64,000 nt of DNA from Streptomyces fildesensis (lineage in GTDB: Bacteria > Actinomycetota > Actinomycetes > Streptomycetales > Streptomycetaceae), in the NCBI RefSeq assembly GCF_016107395.1, contig NZ_JAAIKO010000020.1:62001-126000 (forward strand), in the 5' to 3' direction. The notes below the pieces were generated by a model that was not told the DNA's origin, did no database searches, and worked only from the letters and a program-made list of their open reading frames with translations. This document shows, in pieces, positions 42,125 through 49,780 of the stretch; the first letter of the stretch is position 1, and each line of letters opens with the position of its first letter. Position numbers and translations under genes: made by a program.

Positions 42125-42609
42125 GCCGCGCCCGCCTCGCCTTCGCCGCGCACCCCGACGCCATCGCCGATCTGCGCGAGCTGCCCGCTCCGATCCGAGA
42201 CCAGGCGTTGCTGCACCTGCAGGACCTGGTCCACGGGGAGCGGGTCGCCAAACGGCTGGAGGGACGCCTCGACGGCTTCCACAAGATCTACCTCGGCACC
42301 GGCACCACGTTCGCCACCCACCGGCTGGTGGTCCAATTCCGCAGCGCGCCTCCCGACTCCGTCCACGTCCGCGAGGTGTACCTGGTCGCGGCCGGGGCCC
42401 GCAAGGACTACGCGGTCTACCGCACAGCCCAGTTCCGCACCGGCCTCGCGCAGAACGACGAGACCTCTTCGGCGGTCCAGGCCCGTGTTCACGCTGCCCG
42501 CTCCCGTTCCCCCCATGCGGACGCGCTCACCTCCAGGACCGCGCCCGCGATCCCAGCTGCAGCCAGCACGGCTGCTCCCACCGACTCTCGAAAGGCGTCG
42601 CTGCGATGA
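42121..42609 (+). CDS. RelE/ParE-like fold protein with C-terminal tail
   Basis: A 162-residue protein whose first 115 residues resemble a RelE-superfamily toxin: A-D-L-R-E-L-P-A-P-I-R-D-Q-A-L, G-R-L-D-G-F-H-K-I-Y-L-G, H-R-L-V-V-Q-F-R, and V-Y-L-V-A-A-G-A-R-K-D-Y-A-V-Y. The tail has H-A-A-R-S-R-S-P and ends R-K-A-S-L-R. The GTG start overlaps the previous stop (GTGA). No antitoxin-like gene lies next to it, so an RNase role is only possible, not shown. Confidence 0.6.
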   Translation: MSRARLAFAAHPDAIADLRELPAPIRDQALLHLQDLVHGERVAKRLEGRLDGFHKIYLGTGTTFATHRLVVQFRSAPPDSVHVREVYLVAAGARKDYAVYRTAQFRTGLAQNDETSSAVQARVHAARSRSPHADALTSRTAPAIPAAASTAAPTDSRKASLR

Positions 42610-43274
42610 CTGCCGTCCACACCCCTGTGGCCCGCGCTGAGCTGGCCGGGCTGCTCACCGAGGCCGCGCGCAGTGTCTCCGGGATTCTGCTGACCGAGTA
42701 CCCCACTCCGCCCAGTCGCTCCTACCTCCACCCCGTCCTGGGAATGCTGTCTGCCGGCCCCCAGGTAGTCGGAGAGCTGACCGACCGGCTCGAAGGGTTC
42801 CTCGCCGAACCCCTCCCCGCCAGCAGCGCCGGTCTGTTCGCCCTGGCCTCCTACGCCTCCGCACTGGGCTGGCTGACGGAATCCCTCGCCGAGCTGACGG
42901 CCAGCGTCGACCAGATCTGCACCCACGTGGGCATCCCCACCACTCCACCGATCCCTGCACTGCCCATAGTCCCGCCCCAGGAACGGCACGGGGACGCGTT
43001 CGACTTCGGGTTCAGCGCGCTGGAACTGGCCGCCATCCGTACCGCCGCAGACGAGGCCGGGCTGCCCTCCGAGGAGTACGTCCAGGTGCTGTCCCAGTCG
43101 CTGCTGGCCGCCGCCCGCATCACCGACGCCTGCCTGGAGATCGCCAGCGGCCTAGATCAGGACGCCCAGTTCGTGCTGGGACAAGCCACCAACCATGCCT
43201 GGATCGGCGAGGAGCCCGACAGCCTGCCCACCTTGGTCCGCTCCCTGCTCGCCCGCATGGGGGCAGTCACCTGA
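42606..43274 (+). CDS. Hypothetical protein
   Basis: A 222-residue mostly helical protein; ATG in an ATGA overlap. Visible stretches: L-A-G-L-L-T-E-A-A-R-S-V-S-G-I-L-L-T, A-L-G-W-L-T-E-S-L-A-E-L-T-A-S-V. A second helical region starts D-F-G-F-S-A-L-E-L-A-A-I-R-T-A-A-D-E-A. It lacks the shared tail, ending A-R-M-G-A-V-T. No family recognised. It belongs to the coupled run. Confidence 0.6.
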   Translation: MTAVHTPVARAELAGLLTEAARSVSGILLTEYPTPPSRSYLHPVLGMLSAGPQVVGELTDRLEGFLAEPLPASSAGLFALASYASALGWLTESLAELTASVDQICTHVGIPTTPPIPALPIVPPQERHGDAFDFGFSALELAAIRTAADEAGLPSEEYVQVLSQSLLAAARITDACLEIASGLDQDAQFVLGQATNHAWIGEEPDSLPTLVRSLLARMGAVT

Positions 43275-44086
43275 GCCCCCACGACCCCTCCGAACAGCCC
43301 GGAACTCACCTCGTCGCCGAGGCGTTCGGGGTCGAGGACCCCTGGGCCCTGAGCGACGGCCATCCGCTGCGCGACCCGCTCGATCTCGTCGGCAGGATGG
43401 TCGCCGCAGCCGCCCAGGATGTTGACCAGCTGCACGCAGAACTGACCCGCACAGCTCGGTCCGCGATCGAACTCCTCGAACCGCTCGCACGGGGCGACGG
43501 CGCCGATATGCGCGGCTCGGACGGCCTTCTGCGCACCACGGGCCCCCAGATCGAGCTGCTCGTCGCTCGTCGGGGTGCCGCCTACGAACACCTCCGCCGC
43601 GCCCTGACCACCTACCAGCGCCTGCTGCCAGGGCAGAACGCAACCCTGCCCGGACCGGCAACAGTCCTGGAGCACGCACCCGAGCAGAAGCCGGGCCAGG
43701 ACGACGACTGGACCCTGGCGAAAGGCCGGCAGCTCGCGGCCCTGGAGGCAGTCGAAGCGGGCGGCCTGCGATTCCACCAAAGCGCCCTGCACGACAACGA
43801 CCTCTACCTCTCCGACGGGACCGGCAATGGGCCGAAGGTCTGGGTCCAGACAACCGAACGGTTGGTCGCAGACGGACTGCTGGTCAAGGACACCAGCACG
43901 TCGCCGTATCAGGGGCAGCTCCTATCCCTCACCGCACAAGGCGAGGCGGCCCTCCAAGAAGGGCGGTCCGCGGCTCCGCGCGTATCCGCCGCCCTCAGCC
44001 GCAGCCACCCAGGAGCGGCTCCGGGAGTCAGCGACCCTGCGCCGGCGTCCATCACCGCCCGGTCCGCCCCAGGTCGCGGCCGGTGA
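43271..44086 (+). CDS. Winged-helix-like protein with C-terminal AALSRS tail
   Basis: The frame encodes S-P-H-D-P-S-E-Q-P-G-T-H-L-V-A-E-A-F-G-V-E-D-P-W-A-L before the first ATG (43397), and these residues look genuine. The only start that fits the local overlap habit is CTG at 43271 (CTGA overlap with the previous stop); this is unusual. The C-terminal half has L-E-A-V-E-A-G-G-L-R-F-H-Q-S-A-L, R-L-V-A-D-G-L-L-V and L-S-L-T-A-Q-G-E-A-A-L, like a winged helix of the MarR/PadR kind. The end is R-V-S-A-A-L-S-R-S-H-P-G plus a tail closing G-R-G-R. Confidence 0.6.
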   Translation: MSPHDPSEQPGTHLVAEAFGVEDPWALSDGHPLRDPLDLVGRMVAAAAQDVDQLHAELTRTARSAIELLEPLARGDGADMRGSDGLLRTTGPQIELLVARRGAAYEHLRRALTTYQRLLPGQNATLPGPATVLEHAPEQKPGQDDDWTLAKGRQLAALEAVEAGGLRFHQSALHDNDLYLSDGTGNGPKVWVQTTERLVADGLLVKDTSTSPYQGQLLSLTAQGEAALQEGRSAAPRVSAALSRSHPGAAPGVSDPAPASITARSAPGRGR

Positions 44087-44212
44087 CCGGCATGGCTTCC
44101 CCGGACAGATCCGCAGCCCCTCTCCCGTCCTCTCCGGGCCCGCGCGCCGCGCCCAAGGCTGACCACGCCGCGCGGGCCCGCTCCCCGCCGCCTCCTCCAG
44201 GAGTTGTTCCTC

Positions 44213-45067
44213 ATGTCCGTGACCACGTCCGCTCCGGGCGCCCTCGCCCCAGACGCCGTTCTGCGGGTCCGCCCCGTCTACCTCGCAGGTCGCGGAGACA
44301 ACGCACAGATCTACGCCACCCTGTCCGCGCACGGTTGGGCCACAGCAGCCACCGACAGCGGCCAGATGTTCACCAGCCCACACCAGAACGCCCAGATCGC
44401 CCGCCTGCCCGATGGCAGTTATGACGAGTGGAAGGCCGTGGAGTACCGCGAGCCGCTCGGCATACCGCTCTGGTCGGCGACTTTCACCCGCGCTACCCCA
44501 CCCGAGATCACTGCCGCCTTCACCGTGGCCCTCGCCAAGGGACTGCCCAGTCTTCATCACGGCTTCCTGGCCGGCGGCCCCCATTACCAGTCACCGAACA
44601 GCCCCGCCCTCGTGCTGGCCGCCTGCGGATGGGAGACCACCGACACCGCCCAGCACCTGTACCAGGACTCCCCTGACGGACACGCCTCGTTCGCCCTGCG
44701 CAAGAACCATCTCGACCCGTACACCGAACTCGAGGGGCCCGAGCATGCCCTGTGGTCGATGTACGGCGGTGTCGATCAGGCAGATGATGAGAGCTGGCAT
44801 GCCGCTTTCACCAGCGCCACCCCCCTGCACCTAGTGCGGGCAGCCGTAGTCGCCCTCACCAGCACAGAACCGGTCGAGCGCACCAGGGGCGAGATCCCCG
44901 AACGACACCTGCCGTACGTCGAAATCCAGCCCGTCGATGAGGCTCCCGACCCGCGCCGGTCAGCCGCCCTGGCTCGCACCCCGAACCCCCCAGGGCCCCG
45001 TGTGGTCGATCTCGCAGCTTCAGCCGCCGCGAATCCGCCCCGGCCCGCAACGCCACGTCGCCACTGA
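44213..45067 (+). CDS. DUF317-domain protein with C-terminal tail
   Basis: A 284-residue protein with two DUF317-like units: V-R-P-V-Y-L-A-G-R-G-D ... W-S-A-T-F-T-R-A-T-P-P-E-I-T-A-A-F, and P-N-S-P-A-L-V-L-A-A-C-G-W ... W-H-A-A-F-T-S-A-T-P-L-H-L-V. The ATG at 44213 has CAGGAG nine bases upstream. The tail begins R-R-S-A-A-L-A-R-T-P-N-P and ends P-R-R-H. DUF317 proteins are typical of actinobacterial conjugative elements; their function is unknown. Confidence 0.75.
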   Translation: MSVTTSAPGALAPDAVLRVRPVYLAGRGDNAQIYATLSAHGWATAATDSGQMFTSPHQNAQIARLPDGSYDEWKAVEYREPLGIPLWSATFTRATPPEITAAFTVALAKGLPSLHHGFLAGGPHYQSPNSPALVLAACGWETTDTAQHLYQDSPDGHASFALRKNHLDPYTELEGPEHALWSMYGGVDQADDESWHAAFTSATPLHLVRAAVVALTSTEPVERTRGEIPERHLPYVEIQPVDEAPDPRRSAALARTPNPPGPRVVDLAASAAANPPRPATPRRH

Positions 45068-45089
45068 CCACGCCCTTTACGGAGATGTC

Positions 45090-45950
45090 ATGTCTGATCA
45101 GCAGGACTCTGAGCGGTGGCGCGAATACCACGTCACCCCCCGCTACCTCGCCGGATCGACCTTCACTGGCGATCCCGCCCTGCGACCCCTGCTCGACATG
45201 GGTTGGAAGCTGAATCACGACGATCTGGGCAACGTGTATGTGAACGCCCCGGACCAGACCGTCCGCCTGGGCTACCTGCCCGAAGGCGACGATGACGCCC
45301 TGTGGAAGATCACGGCGTTCTCTGATCCTTTCGCGATGCCGCGCTGGTTGGTCACCTTCCAGGACAGCACCCCGACCGAGATCGTCGCCGGTTTCACCAC
45401 CGCGCTCGCCGCCGCCTACACCGAGGGACCTGACGCCTACCTCTACTACGGCAACAGCACGCTGGCCGCGCTCGATGTGGGTACACCGCTGGCAGCGGCA
45501 GGCTGGAGCCACCGCTTCGCTACGAACAACGTCTCCTTCCGCTCCCCGGACGGCTTGGCCGAGGTGCACCTACGCCGCAATTACCTCGACCACAAAGCCG
45601 AGATGACCGGTCACAAAGAGCGGTGGCTCACCCTGGCCGGTCCGTACGGCAACCAGTGGTACGCCACCGCCTCCTCCCTCACCCCTGAGAGCCTGGTAGC
45701 CGCGATGAACACCGCGCTGACCGACCCCGCCCCGGTCATCCGCTACGGCGACGATCTGCGCCGGCTTCCCCCACAGGCCACCGCAACGGCGATCAAAGCT
45801 CCGGCACCGACTCCCTTGGACGTCCGACGCGCCCAGGCCGCCAACGCCCGTTCCACCACGGCTCCTCCAGCTCCCGGCGCGCGCGCCTCTAACCCCGCCT
45901 CCTACGTACCCAGCACTCCCCCGGCCTCGCGTCCGGGGCACCGCCGCTGA
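45090..45950 (+). CDS. DUF317-domain protein with C-terminal tail (second)
   Basis: A 286-residue protein related to its upstream neighbour: V-T-P-R-Y-L-A-G-S-T, G-W-K-L-N-H-D-D-L-G-N-V-Y-V-N-A-P-D, W-L-V-T-F-Q-D-S-T-P-T-E-I-V-A-G-F and W-Y-A-T-A-S-S-L-T-P-E-S-L-V. GGAG lies five bases before the ATG. The C-terminus has R-A-Q-A-A-N-A-R-S-T-T-A and ends P-G-H-R-R. The pair probably arose by duplication. Confidence 0.75.
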   Translation: MSDQQDSERWREYHVTPRYLAGSTFTGDPALRPLLDMGWKLNHDDLGNVYVNAPDQTVRLGYLPEGDDDALWKITAFSDPFAMPRWLVTFQDSTPTEIVAGFTTALAAAYTEGPDAYLYYGNSTLAALDVGTPLAAAGWSHRFATNNVSFRSPDGLAEVHLRRNYLDHKAEMTGHKERWLTLAGPYGNQWYATASSLTPESLVAAMNTALTDPAPVIRYGDDLRRLPPQATATAIKAPAPTPLDVRRAQAANARSTTAPPAPGARASNPASYVPSTPPASRPGHRR

Positions 45951-45979
45951 CCCACTCTCTCCTCACTCCGGAGCCAGCC

Positions 45980-46468
45980 ATGTCCGATGCCACTGCCCTC
46001 GACCAGGCCGACGCCATGATCGAGAAAGCCTGGGACCACCCCATCGCCGAGTTGGAATCCCTCGCCGTGCGCCGCCCCGTGCAGGACCCGCTCTTGCGCG
46101 CCGTGATGCGGATCCGCTGTTCGCTCGTCATTTCGGACAACGCCGTCGCCGTCCAGCAGGACCGGCTGCACGCCCTGACCCGGCCTGGCCAGGTGCCGGC
46201 CTTCTACGACCTGGGGCGGATCACCAGCTCGGCGGTGGACTTGCGGGTCGCCCAGGCCGAGTGCCGCACCGGCCTGCAGGCGATCAGCCATGTCATCGAC
46301 GCCCGGGCATCCGCCGCGACCGCGGACCGAGCACCGGCGGCCCGGCTGGCCCAGGCCGCCGTCGCCCGCTCCACGCACGCACCGCACGCCCTGAGCCAAC
46401 CCCTCGCGCAGGAAGCCCCGTCAATCGTTGCCGGCCCAGCCGTCGCCCGGGCCGTGCCTCACCGATAG
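45980..46468 (+). CDS. Hypothetical protein with C-terminal tail
   Basis: A 162-residue helical protein; GGAG lies before the ATG. It has P-L-L-R-A-V-M-R-I-R-C-S-L-V-I-S-D-N-A-V-A-V-Q-Q and V-A-Q-A-E-C-R-T-G-L-Q-A-I. The tail begins L-A-Q-A-A-V-A-R-S-T-H-A and ends A-V-P-H-R. No known family. It is the last plus-strand gene before one on the opposite strand. Confidence 0.58.
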   Translation: MSDATALDQADAMIEKAWDHPIAELESLAVRRPVQDPLLRAVMRIRCSLVISDNAVAVQQDRLHALTRPGQVPAFYDLGRITSSAVDLRVAQAECRTGLQAISHVIDARASAATADRAPAARLAQAAVARSTHAPHALSQPLAQEAPSIVAGPAVARAVPHR

Positions 46469-46471
46469 TGG

Positions 46472-46741
46472 CTAGTTGTCCTCGTCGCGGCGGGGATCCA
46501 GAACCTGCGAGCCCGCCGCACGAGCCAGCTCCTCCACCGTCATCTCCACACGCCGTCCATCCACCGCCCGGATCTGCACGGCCATGTCGTCATCGCGCCC
46601 GGTGTCAACGGCGGTGGTCGTGCGCACCGCCCACTGGCCGTCGGAGACCATCGCGATGTCGCCGACCGTCCACGCCCGCCCGGCGCTGCGGATCTTGCGC
46701 TCCATCGCGGCCCCGTCCCAGCGTCTGCTCGGCTCCCTCAC
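46472..46741 (-). CDS. Small hypothetical protein on the opposite strand
   Basis: An 89-residue protein, the only minus-strand gene between 31 and 49 kb. It has S-A-G-R-A-W-T-V-G-D-I-A-M-V-S-D-G-Q-W-A-V-R, then V-D-G-R-R-V-E-M-T-V-E-E-L-A-R-A, and ends D-P-R-R-D-E-D-N. The GTG at 46741 follows a G-rich segment; an ATG at 46705 is an alternative. It faces the previous gene with a 3-base gap. Function unknown. Confidence 0.55.
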   Translation of the reverse strand: MREPSRRWDGAAMERKIRSAGRAWTVGDIAMVSDGQWAVRTTTAVDTGRDDDMAVQIRAVDGRRVEMTVEELARAAGSQVLDPRRDEDN

Positions 46742-46948
46742 GGCTTCCCCCTTCGGTCCCTACGGTCGTGCGCCGCAGCTTCATAGCGACAACCGGCCGC
46801 ACCAATCCATTCCCCCTCCCGGCCTCCGGCGGGCAGTTCGCCCACGGCAGACATCCAACCTCGGCAATGGACTACGTACTTCGGCACACAGCATGTCAAC
46901 GTACGGATGTCGGGAAAAATCGCAGGTCAACGAAGGGACCGCCTAGTC

Positions 46949-47296
46949 GTGAACGTCTCCAGCACCCTCCTGCCCGCTGTCGTTCGCCCCGCCGTGGAGG
47001 AGCGCGCTTGGCTCTCCTGCGACCACTGCGCGGGCCCGGTGCTCGAACTGGTCGGCGCGCTCGGCTGGACGATCGTCGACACCCCGGAGGCCAACGTGCA
47101 CTGCACCAGCCCGGACGGCCGCGTCTACGTCGGCTGGCTCCCCGAGGACACCGCCGCTTGGAAGCGGAACATCGTCTGGCAGGTCCGAGTGGTCCCCACC
47201 GACGCCGAGCCCTGGGTTCAGGAGTTCGGTCCCTACACCCCCTCCGAGGCCGTCGCCGGGTTCATCGCCGCCCTCATCGCCAACCCCTCCAGCTGA
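46949..47296 (+). CDS. Short DUF317-like protein
   Basis: A 115-residue single-unit DUF317 protein. It shows E-L-V-G-A-L-G-W-T-I-V-D-T-P-E-A-N-V-H, S-P-D-G-R-V-Y-V-G-W-L-P-E-D and W-Q-V-R-V-V-P, and ends E-A-V-A-G-F-I-A-A-L-I. The GTG at 46949 is chosen; an ATG at 46907 is in frame. It has no tail, unlike the two longer DUF317 proteins. Confidence 0.68.
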   Translation: MNVSSTLLPAVVRPAVEERAWLSCDHCAGPVLELVGALGWTIVDTPEANVHCTSPDGRVYVGWLPEDTAAWKRNIVWQVRVVPTDAEPWVQEFGPYTPSEAVAGFIAALIANPSS

Positions 47297-47413
47297 ACCG
47301 ACCGGCAAGCGAGCCAGCTCAACTCGCCCGCCTGCCCTGTTCACCTGCCGCTGACCAGCTCCGCCATCCGGCCGGACAGCCCTTCCGCTCATGCACCTGA
47401 AAGGTCACCGCTG

Positions 47414-47785
47414 ATGACCCTCTACTCCGACGATCTCGTCAGGACTACACACTGGATCGGCGGCTTGGCCATCGGCGCGATCGGTGTCCACGAGGCCGTC
47501 ACCGGCCCCGAGATGTTCTCGCGCGCCTTCACGCTGGCCCGCTGCGGTGCGGCGCTGGCCTTCACCGCAGGCAACTTCCAGGACTACCTGCGCCGACGCG
47601 ACACCCAGGTCGTCGTCCACCTCGCGAAGCACCCCGGGGCAGGTCTCCCTCAGATCAGCAAGGCCACCGGTCTCAACGAGGAGCGTGTCGGCAGCTCCCT
47701 TCAGCGTCTTGCCCTGGATGGCCTGGTGATCGTGGAGACCGGCGACACGACTCCGTTCGCCCGCTCCTACCGGTTGTCCTCCTGA
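47414..47785 (+). CDS. Winged-helix protein with a hydrophobic N-terminal half
   Basis: A 123-residue protein. Residues ~14-55 are hydrophobic (H-W-I-G-G-L-A-I-G-A-I-G-V-H and A-R-C-G-A-A-L-A-F-T-A-G) and may cross the membrane once or twice. Residues ~65-120 form a winged helix (V-V-V-H-L-A-K-H-P-G, L-P-Q-I-S-K-A-T-G-L-N-E-E-R-V, L-A-L-D-G-L-V). A membrane-linked regulator is possible. Confidence 0.6.
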   Translation: MTLYSDDLVRTTHWIGGLAIGAIGVHEAVTGPEMFSRAFTLARCGAALAFTAGNFQDYLRRRDTQVVVHLAKHPGAGLPQISKATGLNEERVGSSLQRLALDGLVIVETGDTTPFARSYRLSS

Positions 47786-47864
47786 TCCCACCCTTCCACC
47801 GGTCGGCCCGGTCTTCGGGCCGACCGGCCCCCATCCCCCTCGCCCCTCTCGGAAGGGATCCACG

Positions 47865-48134
47865 ATGCATCGTGCTCCGCTGACCTCCCACCACGCCGAC
47901 GACTCCACCTGCCCGCCCGAACATAAGCACACCACCTCGGGCAAGCCACTCACAGAGGGCTGCCCCGGCCGCGCCTACGCGCAGGCCCGCTGTTCGTGCG
48001 GCAACTGGCAGATAAAGGACGCCGGTAAGGGCTACGTCAACGAATCCCGTAGACGGCACCTGGCGAGCCACCCCAAGCCGACCCCGCCGGGGCCGAAGGT
48101 GCTCGGCGACCTCCTTCGCCTCGACACGCCCTGA
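47865..48134 (+). CDS. Small Cys-containing hypothetical protein
   Basis: An 89-residue protein with C-P-P-E-H-K-H, G-C-P-G-R-A-Y-A-Q-A-R-C-S-C-G-N-W and a His-rich start, so a zinc-binding role is plausible. The ATG at 47865 follows GGAAGGGA. The C-terminus ends L-L-R-L-D-T-P. No family known to me. Confidence 0.55.
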   Translation: MHRAPLTSHHADDSTCPPEHKHTTSGKPLTEGCPGRAYAQARCSCGNWQIKDAGKGYVNESRRRHLASHPKPTPPGPKVLGDLLRLDTP

Positions 48135-48178
48135 CGCCCCTACCGCGATCCGCTCTTTCCCCTTCACCGGAGGTTCCC

Positions 48179-48391
48179 GTGCCCCAGGACCTGACCGTCG
48201 GCCACCTGCTCCGCCAACTCCAGGACCTCAACCCCGATCTGCTGGTCCGCCTCGCCGTCAACCCCGACTGGCCCTTCACCCACTACCTCGGCACCGACGT
48301 CATCGTCCGCGACGGCGTCGCGTTCATAGCCGAGGACGGCCAAGAGGACTACCTGCCCGCAACCGTCCGCGACGCCCTCGCCTGGACCTGA
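48179..48391 (+). CDS. Small hypothetical protein
   Basis: A 70-residue acidic protein, GTG start with GGAGG upstream. It reads L-T-V-G-H-L-L-R-Q-L-Q-D-L-N-P-D-L-L-V-R-L-A-V-N, then D-V-I-V-R-D-G-V-A-F-I and E-D-Y-L-P. The pattern of a short Q-L-x-x-L-N-P-D segment is common in small regulators of actinobacterial elements; no function is assigned. Confidence 0.58.
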   Translation: MPQDLTVGHLLRQLQDLNPDLLVRLAVNPDWPFTHYLGTDVIVRDGVAFIAEDGQEDYLPATVRDALAWT

Positions 48392-48419
48392 CCCACCCCC
48401 GCCCAACAGGAGACCCCTC

Positions 48420-48809
48420 ATTCCGAACCCCTCACGACCTGCCGTAACGCTCCCCCTGCACAGCGTTGCGCTGCGGCCCATGCCGGACGGTGCGGCAGGC
48501 GCGCTCGTCCAGCGCATCTCCGACCGCTCCGACGGACCACTCGACGTCTCCTTGCTCCCGGCCCCCGCTCCCAGACTCCCCCTCGGCCGCATCCGCCTGT
48601 ACTGGGAGCCCGCCTCCCGCACCGGCTGGAACATCACCGCTCACCTGGGCCTGGCCGCCATCGAAGTCCACCTCGCCTCCTGGCCCTCCGCCCCCGACGA
48701 CTGGCCCCGCCTGATCCACCCCACCCTCTACGAGGTGGCCGGTCTGTGCGCTGCCCTCTCGATCGCCACCTCCGCCCTCGACCTGTTTAACCACCTCGCC
48801 GAGCGCTGA
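48420..48809 (+). CDS. Small hypothetical protein, possibly with an ATT start
   Basis: The first ATG of the frame (48480) has no ribosome site, but AGGAG at 48409-48413 is well spaced for an ATT at 48420-48422 in the same frame, and the 20 residues between read as coding (P-S-R-P-A-V-T-L-P-L). Either ATT is the start or a mutated ATG. The protein of about 129 residues includes I-R-L-Y-W-E-P-A-S-R-T-G-W-N-I-T and Y-E-V-A-G-L-C-A-A-L-S-I-A-T. No family recognised. Confidence 0.52.
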   Translation: MPNPSRPAVTLPLHSVALRPMPDGAAGALVQRISDRSDGPLDVSLLPAPAPRLPLGRIRLYWEPASRTGWNITAHLGLAAIEVHLASWPSAPDDWPRLIHPTLYEVAGLCAALSIATSALDLFNHLAER

Positions 48810-48821
48810 CCCCACCCGCAA

Positions 48822-48871
48822 AAGGCCGCCCCACACCGATCCTGGATTCAGGCATCGGCAGGGGCGGCCTT
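48822..48871 (+). terminator. Hairpin terminator
   Basis: A perfect 11-base inverted repeat (48822-48832 and 48861-48871, A-A-G-G-C-C-G-C-C-C-C type) with a 28-base loop follows the end of the accessory run. There is no long T tract, as is common in actinobacteria. Confidence 0.72.
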
Positions 48872-48935
48872 GCCGCATGCCCGCCGAACAGGCGATTGCG
48901 TACGCTCATCACCGACACAACACCAGGAGGGGACC

Positions 48936-49148
48936 ATGGCCGACGACCAGCACTTATGGGGCTACCCGGAGGTCGCCGCGCATTTGGGGATCAGCGTTCA
49001 GGCCACCCGCAGCCGCAAAAGCCGGGGCAGCCTGCCCGAACCCGACGACACCACCATCCCGGACCGACCCAGATGGAGACCCTCCACCCTGCACAACTGG
49101 ACCCCTCTCGGCCGGGGATTCCGCAGCGACCTCCACACCTCCAGCTAG
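48936..49148 (+). CDS. Small helix-turn-helix protein (AlpA/excisionase-like)
   Basis: A 70-residue protein with L-W-G-Y-P-E-V-A-A-H-L-G-I-S-V-Q-A-T-R-S-R-K, then R-W-R-P-S-T-L-H-N-W, the form of small MerR/AlpA/excisionase proteins. The ATG at 48936 has AGGAGGGG upstream. It could act as a repressor or a directionality factor, but no integrase is seen nearby. Confidence 0.6.
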   Translation: MADDQHLWGYPEVAAHLGISVQATRSRKSRGSLPEPDDTTIPDRPRWRPSTLHNWTPLGRGFRSDLHTSS

Positions 49149-49204
49149 CGAGCCCGTACGGCGTCCGGCTGACCGCTGAATCTCGCTGCCCCTAGGCTCG
49201 ATCC

Positions 49205-49435
49205 ATGACCAATGCGCCGATGCCGTCCCCGCCGTTTCCTTCTCCCGACGAGGCCGTGCTGCGGGTGATCGTCGCCAACGCCATCGCCTCGGTCGAGAAC
49301 GGCGAGGCCAACTGGCGCGAAGCCGTCCTCCACGCGGCTGCCCATGGCTGGTACGAGGGCCACATTCAAGGCGAAAACGAGTGCCCCGGCTGCGACTTCC
49401 GAGGAGATCTCCCCAAGCGCAGCAAGCGCGGCTGA
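49205..49435 (+). CDS. Small hypothetical protein with a Cys pair
   Basis: A 76-residue protein: E-A-V-L-R-V-I-V-A-N-A-I-A-S-V, then W-R-E-A-V-L-H-A-A-A-H-G-W-Y-E-G-H and C-P-G-C-D-F-R-G. No ribosome site precedes the ATG; TAGGCT a few bases upstream could be a -10 box for a leaderless transcript. A strong hairpin follows. Confidence 0.58.
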   Translation: MTNAPMPSPPFPSPDEAVLRVIVANAIASVENGEANWREAVLHAAAHGWYEGHIQGENECPGCDFRGDLPKRSKRG

Positions 49436-49442
49436 CCCAATA

Positions 49443-49480
49443 ACGAGGAGCGCCACCGATGTTCAAGTGGCGCTCCTCGT
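49443..49480 (+). terminator. Hairpin terminator
   Basis: A perfect 14-base inverted repeat (49443-49456 and 49467-49480, A-C-G-A-G-G-A-G-C-G-C-C-A-C type) with a 10-base loop, placed 8 bases after the stop of the small gene. Confidence 0.82.
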
Positions 49481-49780
49481 CACTTCGCGATGCGCCCGGA
49501 GCCTGTGGGGGCTGGGAACTACGTCCCCTTACTCAAGCTGGCGGAGCGGTCGTATTCCGAAGTGGCGTATTCCTAACCCAGCAACTGCGTCAGCTCTGCT
49601 GCAGACCGGTGCTGCTCCGGGACCGTGCCGTGTCCCGGGCTGCTAGTCGGCGGGACGGCTTCACCGCGCATCAGGATGTTCGTGAATCAGGGAGCAACAG
49701 GCTCAAGCATGCCGCTATGTGTGCACCGATGGTCGGCGCCCTCCTGAACGGTACTGCGGCATCTGCTACCGGAAACTCGT
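49481..49780. other. Gene-free stretch between converging genes
   Basis: About 300 bases between the terminator and the stop of the ATPase gene. No gene or repeat is supported here. Confidence 0.4.

Noticed and set aside
42121..43274. Toxin-antitoxin pair made of the RelE-like gene and its neighbour
   Set aside because: The neighbour is a 222-residue helical protein without antitoxin features; the order and overlap are those of the whole run.
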